From an uncultured Porphyromonas sp. (GTDB taxonomy: Bacteria; Bacteroidota; Bacteroidia; Bacteroidales; Porphyromonadaceae): a stretch of DNA of 64,000 nucleotides. Below, piece after piece: positions 1 through 8,250 of this stretch. The stretch covers positions 1-64,000 of the forward strand of contig NZ_CALHDW010000010.1 of the NCBI RefSeq assembly GCF_938023125.1. Direction: 5' to 3'. The position numbers and the translations under genes are program-made. The notes beneath the pieces were generated by a model that searched no databases, had not been told where the DNA came from, and was given only the letters and a program-made list of their open reading frames with translations. How positions within the stretch are numbered: the first letter of the stretch is position 1; each line of letters starts with the position of its first letter.

Positions 1-66
1 ATATCGCTTACGCAGCATCATCTTGTCCCACAAGGATGGGAAAATAAAAATGACGGACTTGGAACA

Positions 67-109
67 GAAAAAAGCCGTGCATCGAGGGCAGAAATCCCCG
101 ATACACGGC
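67..109 (-). terminator. Rho-independent terminator of the susCD operon
   Basis: Read on the minus strand, arms at 104-109 and 74-79 (GCCGTG/CACGGC), extended inward with few mismatches, form a strong hairpin. It is followed by a run of T (plus-strand A run at 67-73). It lies about 60 bp past the SusD-like stop codon, so it should end the susC-susD transcript. Bases 1-66 hold nothing I can recognise. Confidence 0.85.
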
Positions 110-170
110 ATTTAGTCTTTAGTTGAGAGTATGAGTGCTACCCCTCGCTCTTGAGAGGTAGCTCTCAGTA

Positions 171-1568
171 TTACTTAGGAAGGTTGCTAGCCCAATCGTC
201 GTTTTGCTGCGTCATGAAACCGGCATTGATTTCGCTAGCAGGGATGGGGAATACTGCGTTGTAAGGCTTAAAGTTGGCCTTACCTGCGATGGTGGCAGTA
301 GCCTCGGTACGACGGAGGTCGAAGTAACGATTCCCTTCGGTGAATAGCTCGCGGATACGCTCTTCTGCAATGAACTTGAGAAGGTCTTCCTTAGTAGAAG
401 GCAGATCAGCCACAGCCGTGATGGCAGGATTGCGCTTCGCCGTATAGAGGAGAGCTGCCTGGGCATCTGCCACATTACCAAGCTGAGCAGCAGCTTCGGC
501 CTTGATGAGGTAAACCTCTGATAGACGGATAACGTGGATGTTGCTCACAGCCTTAGCCGTAGGAGTTCCTTCATACTTGAGCGTTCTCGAAGACTTAGCA
601 TGAAACAACTTAGCGCGGTAGTCACCTTCTTTAAAGAAGGGTTGTACGAAGGTAAGGTCAACAATACCCTTATAACTACCATAGAGCGTATTGAGAGCAT
701 TGGCACTAAGGTTGTCGTTGTCACTCTTTACAATGGTGAAGACATCTTCGGGAACAGCAGCTACCGTATTCCACATTGAGAGGTAATCACTCTCCCCAAC
801 TTTTACATCCTTGTAGGTCTTGCTCGTAAGCACTACATCGGCAGCAGCCGCAGCCCCGGCATAGTCTCTCATGTAGAGAAGAACCTTAGCCTCGATAGCC
901 TTGAGGTTGATCGGGTTGATAAAGAAGGGGCTGACCTCCTTATTATCGTAGGTATAAGCCTTTGCGATAAGCTCTAGGATATATTTATATGTATCCTCTA
1001 GAGAGGTACGTTCCACCTTTACTTCGGGCTTTACAAGCTCGTCCTTGATAAGGATAAGACCCAAGCCGGGAGCATGCTCTGCACTATAAGCCTTGCAGAA
1101 GAGGTTAGAAAGGTAGAAGTAGGTAGCCGCCTTAAGTCCGTAGAATTGCTGGAGGCAATTGGTAAGAATCTGCTTGTCTGCATCAGTAGTGAGCGTAGGC
1201 ATGATATGGTTAGCCCCCTCAATACCACGGGTACAAGCGGATATAATTACATACCCGGCGGTCCACATTTCCTCAAGGTCACCGGTGTTTTCGTCGAACG
1301 TCCACCCATTCATATGAAGAAAGTGACCCGTGCCCGCATTTGCCTTGGAGATATCGCCACAGAAGTCTCCGGTGGCTACGTAGTTACGCCCCATAAAGCG
1401 ATAACCACCAAACTGCTGCATAGCTCCATTGAGAGCACTAACTACATCCTGCACATTCTCCATGGGTTTATCACCATCGGTATTGTGCGTGAGGGGTAGA
1501 TCCATATTGCAACCTGTAAGCAAAAGAGCTGCGACAACCCCTAGGAATGAAACAAATATCTTTTTCAT
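171..1568 (-). CDS. RagB/SusD-family outer-membrane nutrient-binding lipoprotein
   Basis: This 465-residue lipoprotein forms the lid of a SusCD-type uptake complex on the cell surface. A lipobox ends LLLTGC, with the lipidated Cys at about residue 20. The C-terminal third has the SusD hallmark IRLSEVYLIKAEAA, and a later segment reads IAEERIRELFTEGNRYFDLR, both typical of SusD/RagB proteins. It follows the SusC-like gene by 31 bp and is clearly in the same operon. In P. gingivalis the RagB counterpart binds peptides. No glycoside hydrolase or sulfatase gene lies near, so a peptide substrate fits an asaccharolytic host, but the ligand cannot be read from sequence. Confidence 0.9.
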   Translation of the reverse strand: MKKIFVSFLGVVAALLLTGCNMDLPLTHNTDGDKPMENVQDVVSALNGAMQQFGGYRFMGRNYVATGDFCGDISKANAGTGHFLHMNGWTFDENTGDLEEMWTAGYVIISACTRGIEGANHIMPTLTTDADKQILTNCLQQFYGLKAATYFYLSNLFCKAYSAEHAPGLGLILIKDELVKPEVKVERTSLEDTYKYILELIAKAYTYDNKEVSPFFINPINLKAIEAKVLLYMRDYAGAAAAADVVLTSKTYKDVKVGESDYLSMWNTVAAVPEDVFTIVKSDNDNLSANALNTLYGSYKGIVDLTFVQPFFKEGDYRAKLFHAKSSRTLKYEGTPTAKAVSNIHVIRLSEVYLIKAEAAAQLGNVADAQAALLYTAKRNPAITAVADLPSTKEDLLKFIAEERIRELFTEGNRYFDLRRTEATATIAGKANFKPYNAVFPIPASEINAGFMTQQNDDWASNLPK

Positions 1569-1599
1569 AATGATCAGTCTTTATACGATGAATACTCCA

Positions 1600-4500
1600 T
1601 TAGAAACCAAGTGACAAACCGGCTGTGAAGCGAACGGGTACGGGGTAGTTCCACCAAGCAATACCATTGGCAGCTACACTTGCGGGGTCGAAACCACGGT
1701 AGTTCTTAGCCGTGAGTGTAAATAGGTTTTCACCACTTACGAATACACGTACCGAGTTAAGACCGATTGTCTTAAATGACTTGCTACGGAAAGTATAACC
1801 AAGCATAACATTCTGGAGCTTGAGGTAGCTACCATCCATCAAGAAGCGTGTAGAGCTCTTATTCCAAGAGATAGAAGAATCGTCTACAAGCATAGGAACG
1901 AGTGCATTGTCACCAGGCTTCTTCCAACGGTTGTCGGCTACATATTGGATATAGTTCTTACCGAAACCATTGCCGACCTGCTCGTCGTAACGGAGGTGGT
2001 TACCATAGATCTTGCCACCCAAAGAGCAACTGAGTTGGAATGATGCATCGAAGTCTTTGTAACGGAAGTCAGTCTTGAAACCGCCTTGGAAGTCGGGACT
2101 AGCCTTACCTACTTCACGCTCCTTGGCCTCGTTGTAATCGGTTGTAATCTCCTTACCTTTTTTGCCCTTGTACCAAGTGCCGACCCCGGTTTGAGGATCA
2201 ACCCCTGCCCATTCTTTGAGGTAGAACGTATAGATATCGTTGCCAACCTTACGGATCTGAGCCCCTTCGATGATAGGATTCTCGTTGCTCAACTTAGTAA
2301 GAGTATTCTTGTTGTGTGAGCCATTGATGGTGAAGGTAAGCTGGGTATCTTTTGTCTTGATAGCGTCAACAGCGACTGTGAATTCAACCCCCTTATTATT
2401 AAGAGAACCGAGGTTTTTGTAATAAGCAACACCGCCATAGTAGGTAGGAAGCCCTACAGCAGACGAGATGGGCACCTCGAATACCATGTCTTTGGTATCG
2501 TGGTTGTAGAAGTCGAATCCAATGCTCAAGATATCGAAGAGACGAGTATCGAACCCTACGTTAAACTTCGCCGTTTGCTCCCATTTGAGGTCAGGATTTG
2601 CATACTGAAGGAAGAGGCTACCGGGGAGGTTGTTGTAGGAATAACCGAAGTTATAGAGCGAACGGCCTGCATACCAACCCGAACCAACAGACTGGTTACC
2701 GGAGGTACCGTAGCTGATACGGAGGGTGAGGTCGTTGAGCCAATCTTCTGTTTTTGCCATAAATGCTTCATTGCTCATGCGCCACTTAGCACCGAGAGCC
2801 CAGAAGGGAGCCCAACGATTCTTTTTGCTGAAACGAGAGGAAGCATCGTAGCGGAAGCTAGCCGAGAGATAGTAACGGCTTGCATAGTTATACTCTGCAT
2901 TAGAGAGGAAGCTGAGGAGGCGAAGCTCGTCAGACCACTGTTTAGCTTCTGCGGGGATAGAGGCAAGGATAATATCCGTAAGCGTCTCCAAAGGATAGTT
3001 CTTTGCTGCAAGGTATGCACTCTTACTGTAGGTACGCTGCCCTTCTTGCCCAACTAGGGCATTGAGGTGATGCTCACCCCAGCTCTTATTGATGTTGAAC
3101 GTATTGGTAATGGTGGTGTAGAAATTGAGGTAGTGACCATTTTCACCCATAGCGCGCATATCGCGGCCTTGTGGCTGCAAGAAAGACCAGTAACCGAAGT
3201 CGTCTAGATAGTAAGCATCGAGACCAAAACGAGAGGTAAAGCTGAGCCAATCGGTAAACTTAAGAGTAGCATACGGAGAGAAAAGCACACGGTATTGTGT
3301 CCCCATATTCTTATCCCCATATTTACTACGTTGAGCAACCGGGTTGAATTTATTGATTGTCTTGAAATTCCAATTCCCCTTCTCATCTTTGATGGGGCTC
3401 ATTGGGCTCTGCATGAATGCTTGTGTAATGGGATCTGAGAAGTAACCACCACCGACACCCATATTGGTCGTTGTCATAGACAAAGAGGTGTTCATCCCAT
3501 AGGAGAAGAAGTCAAAAGGAGCTTGATCCAAGTTGAGACGAAGAGCATAACGCTCAAGGTCTTTGCCTCGTACAATACCCTTATCGTTCATATAATCGAA
3601 CGAAACAAAGTAACGAGGCGAGCGAGGTGTATCACCACCACCACTTAGATCGAGATTATAGCTTTGTTGGAAGCCTGAGCGAGTAACCTCTTTGAGCCAA
3701 TCGGTACCGGCACCGTCTACATTGGGGATATCTGTATACCACTCAAGGAAAGCAGCAGCTCCGGCAGCATCGGCGGTGAGTCCGAGAGAATATTTATTAT
3801 TGTAATTATCAAACAGAGAACTGAGTCCTAGAGAGCTGTATTGGTGGGTATTAAGAATACCTTCTGTGACGAGTTCTTTATAAGTAGCGGCATTGACGGG
3901 ACGATAGCCATTGAGTGTAGCTGGCATCATACTAGACCCCATGCGAGCCGAGAAGTTCATTTTGAATCCGGCGCGACCGCGCTTGGTGGTAATTACAATC
4001 ACACCATTGGCAGCACGAGCACCATAAATAGAGGTAGCGGTAGCATCCTTGAGCACGGTGATAGATTGGATATCGTCTGAGTTCAAGGTAGAGAGAGGAG
4101 AAACCTGCACCCCTTCACTCGTACGGTTACCCAATACACCGGTTTCGAAAGGCACCCCGTCGATTACGTACAGAGGTTGTGTACCGGAGTTGAGGGAGTT
4201 ACGCCCACGCACGAAGATGGTGGTAGGAGCACCGGGCTGACCGCTCGATTGGCTCATTTGAAGACCTGGGATATTACCGTTGAGGGCATTGATCGGGTTG
4301 GCATCAAACTTAGCTTTTACCGTTTCGGCGCCTACAGAGCTTGCAGCTCCGGTGAAGGCCTTCTTACTCGTGGTGGTGTAACCCGTAACAACGACTTCTT
4401 CCATCACCTTTGAGTCTGAGCTAAGTACTACCTTGAGATCACCTCCGGAAATGGCAACCTCTTCTGTCTTCATCCCCATAAAACTAACGAGGAGCGTTTT

Positions 4501-4707
4501 GGCAGACGAAGGAACTTCTAATCGGAATTTCCCATCGAAGTCGGTAGTAGTCCCCTTGGTCATATCCGATTTGACAACAACGGCAGCCCCAATTACGGGA
4601 GAACCGTCGTCTGCAGACGTGACCGTACCCTTGACGACTCTTGTCTGAGCCGTCGCTAAACCCACTGAAACGAGCAGTGCGGTTAACAGCAATACAAACT
4701 TTTTCAT
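1600..4707 (-). CDS. RagA/SusC-family TonB-dependent outer-membrane transporter
   Basis: This 1035-residue transporter is the barrel partner of the SusD-like protein. In order it has a signal peptide (residues 1-20, ending ATAQ), a carboxypeptidase-like beta-sandwich domain (about 25-100), a TonB box (EEVVVTGY, 103-110), a plug domain closing with SIYGARAANGVIVITTKRG (about 226-244), and a long beta-barrel ending in Phe (SLGF). Length matches RagA (just over 1000 residues). The N-terminal extension and the SYG-ARAANGVI plug end are typical of the SusC/RagA family. Energy would come from TonB-ExbBD. A good Bacteroidetes promoter lies 190 bp upstream. Confidence 0.93.
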   Translation of the reverse strand: MKKFVLLLTALLVSVGLATAQTRVVKGTVTSADDGSPVIGAAVVVKSDMTKGTTTDFDGKFRLEVPSSAKTLLVSFMGMKTEEVAISGGDLKVVLSSDSKVMEEVVVTGYTTTSKKAFTGAASSVGAETVKAKFDANPINALNGNIPGLQMSQSSGQPGAPTTIFVRGRNSLNSGTQPLYVIDGVPFETGVLGNRTSEGVQVSPLSTLNSDDIQSITVLKDATATSIYGARAANGVIVITTKRGRAGFKMNFSARMGSSMMPATLNGYRPVNAATYKELVTEGILNTHQYSSLGLSSLFDNYNNKYSLGLTADAAGAAAFLEWYTDIPNVDGAGTDWLKEVTRSGFQQSYNLDLSGGGDTPRSPRYFVSFDYMNDKGIVRGKDLERYALRLNLDQAPFDFFSYGMNTSLSMTTTNMGVGGGYFSDPITQAFMQSPMSPIKDEKGNWNFKTINKFNPVAQRSKYGDKNMGTQYRVLFSPYATLKFTDWLSFTSRFGLDAYYLDDFGYWSFLQPQGRDMRAMGENGHYLNFYTTITNTFNINKSWGEHHLNALVGQEGQRTYSKSAYLAAKNYPLETLTDIILASIPAEAKQWSDELRLLSFLSNAEYNYASRYYLSASFRYDASSRFSKKNRWAPFWALGAKWRMSNEAFMAKTEDWLNDLTLRISYGTSGNQSVGSGWYAGRSLYNFGYSYNNLPGSLFLQYANPDLKWEQTAKFNVGFDTRLFDILSIGFDFYNHDTKDMVFEVPISSAVGLPTYYGGVAYYKNLGSLNNKGVEFTVAVDAIKTKDTQLTFTINGSHNKNTLTKLSNENPIIEGAQIRKVGNDIYTFYLKEWAGVDPQTGVGTWYKGKKGKEITTDYNEAKEREVGKASPDFQGGFKTDFRYKDFDASFQLSCSLGGKIYGNHLRYDEQVGNGFGKNYIQYVADNRWKKPGDNALVPMLVDDSSISWNKSSTRFLMDGSYLKLQNVMLGYTFRSKSFKTIGLNSVRVFVSGENLFTLTAKNYRGFDPASVAANGIAWWNYPVPVRFTAGLSLGF

Positions 4708-4895
4708 ACTCTTACTATTTAAGTTAGATTCTATCTATTACCTTCTTGGTGGGGAAAAACTAAAGGGCCGCTCCCTCTAGCTCTGTGTTTTTGCAATCTG
4801 CAAAACCTCTTCAATACTACCTCTTTGAAAGATTTTGAAATAGACTTCTGGCGATATTGCTAGCCTAGAGAACCTATTAAAATCATTTCGCAATA

Positions 4896-4925
4896 CAAAT
4901 ATACACTATCCAACCATATGTGCAA
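4896..4925 (-). promoter_or_regulatory. Bacteroidetes-type promoter for the susCD operon
   Basis: On the minus strand there is TTG (4925-4923), a 19-bp spacer, then TATATTTG (4903-4896), matching the Bacteroidetes -33/-7 consensus TTG-N19-TAnnTTTG. Predicted transcription start is near 4890, leaving a leader of about 180 nt before the SusC start. Long leaders are common for SusC genes. Confidence 0.75.
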
Positions 4926-5514
4926 TACTTGAGAGAATTATTTTTTAATGAAGCAATGTGTTTTGCAAGGATCATTTTACAAACAAGAGCAAAACCAGGC
5001 GAAATCAACAAATTTAGAAAGGAGGGCAGCGGGTGATATTCGGCAAAAGAAAAAGAACAGCGAGTACAAACAGAGACAACCAAGAAAGCCGGAAATAGGA
5101 TAGAACCCCTAGGGTTTAAGAAGAGAATAATCAGATAGAAACAAAGAAAAGTCTCCTATAGACATTCTGTCAATCCGAGGAGAAAATGCAATTATTATAA
5201 ATTAGAAAACGAAATTGCAGCGTAACAAAAATAAATAGACATAAAGCAAAACGAGGAGAAATACTCATCTACAAAACAAAGGAGCAAGGGGATACCTCCA
5301 TGGAAAGAGAGGACATGCGAACTAGAGGCATCGGGCAAGAAGTCCCCCCAAAAAACAGCCTACCCCTCCCGCCTTCTTGGCTAAAAGGGAAATCGAAACC
5401 AGCTAATATACTCCCCGAAACCACCCTAAACTTCCCACAAACTCACCCTGGAAATCTCCGGAAACCACCTAGCATCCGCCCCCGAATCCACCCTAAACTC
5501 CCCACAAATCCGGA
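4926..5514. other. Long AT-rich then C-rich intergenic region
   Basis: No convincing gene is present. The left half is AT-rich. The right half (about 5290-5510) is unusually C-rich on the plus strand and holds a repeat pair, listed separately. A 107-codon plus-strand reading frame at 5300-5623 is proline- and arginine-rich, crosses the terminator, overlaps the next gene antisense and looks accidental. Confidence 0.6.
5421..5508. repeat. Imperfect 21-bp direct repeat pair
   Basis: CCACCCTAAACTTCCCACAA begins at 5421 and a near copy, CCACCCTAAACTCCCCACAA, begins at 5488, so the units are 67 bp apart. They lie in a C-rich stretch just past the terminator of the DUF3575/DUF3868 pair. Function unknown. 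Confidence 0.6.
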
Positions 5515-5552
5515 CAAAAAAGGGGGCTGCAACCGCCATGGTCGCAACCCCC
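5515..5552 (-). terminator. Rho-independent terminator of the DUF3575/DUF3868 operon
   Basis: On the minus strand, arms 5552-5540 and 5534-5522 form a 13-bp stem (GGGGGTTGCGACC with GGTTGCAGCCCCC, two wobble pairs) with a 5-nt loop, followed by TTTTTT. A second smaller hairpin (CGTAGAG/CTCTACG, 5573-5593) lies between it and the stop codon. Confidence 0.88.
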
Positions 5553-5605
5553 GTAGGTTAAACCCGCACTATCGTAGAGTGTTATTCTCTACGAGAAATC
5601 AGTTC

Positions 5606-7084
5606 TTAAAGAGACTTTTCTAGCTTATCAAGTTCTGCAAGATTCTGTGCTGCAGCCTTGCATCCTTGCTGCTGAGACTTTTCGAAATAGCCACGAGCCT
5701 TCTTGTAGTCGCCCATCTGTGAGTAGGCAATCCCGAGGTTGTTGTTTGCTTCGGGGGTATCGCCAGCCTTACGAAGGTGGTTAATAGCCTTTTCGTATAG
5801 ACCATTTTCGAGAAGAGCAGAACCCGTATTTAGATTCGCAATAGGATCATTGGGGAAGAGAGCAACAGCCGTCTCAAATACTTCGATGAAGTTCTTGCTA
5901 CCCTTTTCATAGGTATTAGCCACATGGAAAAGCTCTTCGAGACTGAGCTGACCGGGCTTGGTACGATATACCTGGAGAGCCTCTTCGACAGAGAATCCCT
6001 TAACCACATAGCTCACGCTATACACGTTGCGACGAAGAGGAGGATAGAGCTCCTTGAGTAATCTAGCATAGGTAGCACCCCCATCGAGAGCCGAGATAGC
6101 AGCTTCACGCTTGAGGTCTGTATCGTACTTATCAATGATCTCAATAATCTGAACTTTATTAGAGAGAGAGCTTTCTTCCACAGCCTTGCGAAGACCATCC
6201 CAGTCCTCACCATGCCAATTGATCTTCATACGATTAGGAGCGATCTTGTAGGTAGACTGCAAATAGTTGGCAAATGAATAAGCACGGTTCTTAGAGAGTG
6301 TAATGTTGCTTTGGAAGTTACCTTCCGGAGAAGCGTAACCATCAATAGCAAAGTCACTTACCCTAAGATTCTTGTCGTTGATAAAGGACTTGATAAAGTC
6401 ATCTACACGCTTAAACTCAGCCGCATTGTCGCCAAAATCTTTAAGAAGTTCGCTACGACCTTGCTTATAGTTAAAGCGAGCTTCTTGCTTATCGGCACGC
6501 TGCTTAACCGCTTCTACCGCAGGCTTTACATAAAGATTTTGATATTGGGGCTTGTAGGGATCTTCGTAAACTCGTGCAAAGACATAGGGTGCAGCGCCGG
6601 CATTGGGGCAGCTGGCACAACCTAGCCGTTGCTCAGAAACACCGAAGCTAGCATCGTGCATCCACTCTTCGTAAGGGATCTCCTGAGAGTAATGCACTAC
6701 GGATTCTCCCTTAAGAGACTTGAGCTTGTAAAGCTGAGCGGGAGGCATAAAGAGGTGGCTAGCATTACCCAAGGCGATCTTACGACGCGTTGTGATATAC
6801 TTATTATTACCTGCGAGCATAAGACCGGGAAGAAGCTTCGGCTCCTCTTTATTGGCACCAAGAATCTGAGGTATAACAAAGAGCATCTCGGTAGACTTGA
6901 GGTCTGAGAGAGAATTCAAGTCGACGTCGAAGTCAATCTTCACAGCCTTTGTTTTCCCTTGGTTATCCTTCACGCGAGCAATCTTAAGGTTCTGATAGCG
7001 ATTAGGGATGTTATCCTGAGCACGACCCACTTGTATACCAAGGAACAAGAGGGAAAGGGCGAGAAATAGTTTATTTAGTTTCAT
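5606..7084 (-). CDS. DUF3868-type envelope protein with OmpA-like and TPR domains
   Basis: I start this at the ATG giving MKLNKLFLALSLLFLG (7084), because a signal peptide ending at about residue 22 (GRAQ) begins there; upstream codons are unlikely coding. The product is 492 residues. An N-terminal DUF3868-like beta domain (about 25-200) contains a CASC pair at 156-159. An OmpA-like segment follows (about 205-290, with DGYASPEGN and LSKNRAYS), which may bind peptidoglycan. Tetratricopeptide repeats occupy about 395-485. It sits 61 bp after a DUF3575 gene. This pairing is known from Bacteroidales fimbrial (FimA/Mfa-type) loci, but no fimbrillin gene is visible here. An envelope scaffold role is inferred. 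Confidence 0.75.
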   Translation of the reverse strand: MKLNKLFLALSLLFLGIQVGRAQDNIPNRYQNLKIARVKDNQGKTKAVKIDFDVDLNSLSDLKSTEMLFVIPQILGANKEEPKLLPGLMLAGNNKYITTRRKIALGNASHLFMPPAQLYKLKSLKGESVVHYSQEIPYEEWMHDASFGVSEQRLGCASCPNAGAAPYVFARVYEDPYKPQYQNLYVKPAVEAVKQRADKQEARFNYKQGRSELLKDFGDNAAEFKRVDDFIKSFINDKNLRVSDFAIDGYASPEGNFQSNITLSKNRAYSFANYLQSTYKIAPNRMKINWHGEDWDGLRKAVEESSLSNKVQIIEIIDKYDTDLKREAAISALDGGATYARLLKELYPPLRRNVYSVSYVVKGFSVEEALQVYRTKPGQLSLEELFHVANTYEKGSKNFIEVFETAVALFPNDPIANLNTGSALLENGLYEKAINHLRKAGDTPEANNNLGIAYSQMGDYKKARGYFEKSQQQGCKAAAQNLAELDKLEKSL

Positions 7085-7145
7085 TATCGTTACTTTATCT
7101 ATAGGGTTATGGTAAATAAATAAGGACTTCCCACAAGGAAAAATG

Positions 7146-7739
7146 TTAGTCAAAGAGATACACTAGAGAGAGGGTCGCCTTTGTAATGCCGAGGTAATTA
7201 GCATCGCCTTCGCCACACTTAGGACCGCACTTTTCTTTATTAAACTTCTCGAACCAAATGTGGTTGTAGCCGCCACCAAGGCTGGCTTCGAAGTTCCAAT
7301 GATTACTCAAAACCCATTGATAACCTACACTGATCCCCCCTCCAAGGTACCAACCTTGATAGCGGAAGTTGGGCAAATTTTCGATCATCTTTTCACCCCA
7401 AGTATAGGCTAGAGGTGGGAGCTTAAGACCTCCAATATTGAACTGCCCTCCCATGGCATGTACACCAAAGAAGAATCCATCAAACTTCTCACAAGTCCAA
7501 AAGCGCAACTCGGGTTGTGCCAACCAATGGTGCCATTTGGTATTGTCCTTCATGAGGGTGAAGTTATTAAAAGCTCCGTACAAATCTAAAGTTGTACGAC
7601 TACCGAGACCGATCTCGAGAGCTAAATTTGGGGTAACTGTTGCGAGGTGCGGCAAATTGGTTTTGAGAGCAACCTTTTGCGCAAAAAGTGCACAAGGCAT
7701 GAGCAACGCAACAAGTGAAATGATAATTCTTTTCTTCAT
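7146..7739 (-). CDS. DUF3575 outer-membrane beta-barrel protein
   Basis: The start is placed at MKKRIIISLVALLMPCALFAQ (7739), a clear signal peptide; the four codons upstream (MHKH) are probably leader. The mature part is about 175 residues, rich in alternating aromatic strands (WHHWLAQPELRFW, YLGGGISVGYQW, NHWNFEASLGGGYNHIWFE) as in small outer-membrane barrels, and it ends with LVYLFD. It matches the DUF3575 family, which accompanies DUF3868 proteins in Bacteroidales. It is the first gene of a two-gene operon with its own promoter. Exact function unknown; anchoring or assembly of surface structures is a guess from the family's usual neighbours. Confidence 0.75.
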   Translation of the reverse strand: MKKRIIISLVALLMPCALFAQKVALKTNLPHLATVTPNLALEIGLGSRTTLDLYGAFNNFTLMKDNTKWHHWLAQPELRFWTCEKFDGFFFGVHAMGGQFNIGGLKLPPLAYTWGEKMIENLPNFRYQGWYLGGGISVGYQWVLSNHWNFEASLGGGYNHIWFEKFNKEKCGPKCGEGDANYLGITKATLSLVYLFD

Positions 7740-7849
7740 ATGTTTATGCAAAATCTAATTCTTCTTTTGGTTATAAGACACCCTTCAAGGTAACCCCACT
7801 CGCGCGCTCTACAAGTACACTTACCCTCTAGGGCTCCTCATCTCACCCG

Positions 7850-7879
7850 CAAAGGTAGGTTTTTTTTCTATACAGACAA
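7850..7879 (-). promoter_or_regulatory. Bacteroidetes-type promoter for the DUF3575/DUF3868 operon
   Basis: On the minus strand: TTG (7879-7877), 19-bp spacer, TACCTTTG (7857-7850), a full match to the Bacteroidetes consensus. Predicted start near 7845, leader about 105 nt. Confidence 0.78.
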
Positions 7880-8250
7880 CATTTTGGTCGAATTCTAACA
7901 TCTCTTATAAAATACAGCCCAAAGCACACTAAATTGCAAGCACACGCCCCAAAGCGCATTGGGCGAATCCCTATATATAATAGGTGTACCCAACATCCCC
8001 CCCCCAAGGAGAGGCTCCGGAGACTTATTATATAGAATTCAACAAACTACACACCCTTCACAAAAACGGAATACACAATGCTCCAAATCGCCCACAGACG
8101 GCAACATTTCGATAGAGCCATAAGGAAAATAATTTCTCTTGCCCTGAAGATTTTTTTAGTCATTCTATTGATAATGAGTGATACGTGGCAAAAATGGGAT
8201 ATCTTTGCCCTCGTATAGAAAATATGAACACATAGAAAATACGAAAAACT
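7880..8250. other. Divergent intergenic region
   Basis: No gene is seen between the promoter of the leftward DUF3575 pair and the rightward receptor gene. It contains a run of C near 8000 and AT-rich tracts. A -7 element (TATCTTTG, 8200-8207) lies 43 bp before the receptor start and probably drives it; no well-placed -33 TTG was found. Confidence 0.55.

Noticed and set aside
5300..5623. 107-codon plus-strand frame in a C-rich gap
   Set aside because: Low-complexity Pro/Arg product, runs through a terminator and into the end of the DUF3868 gene.
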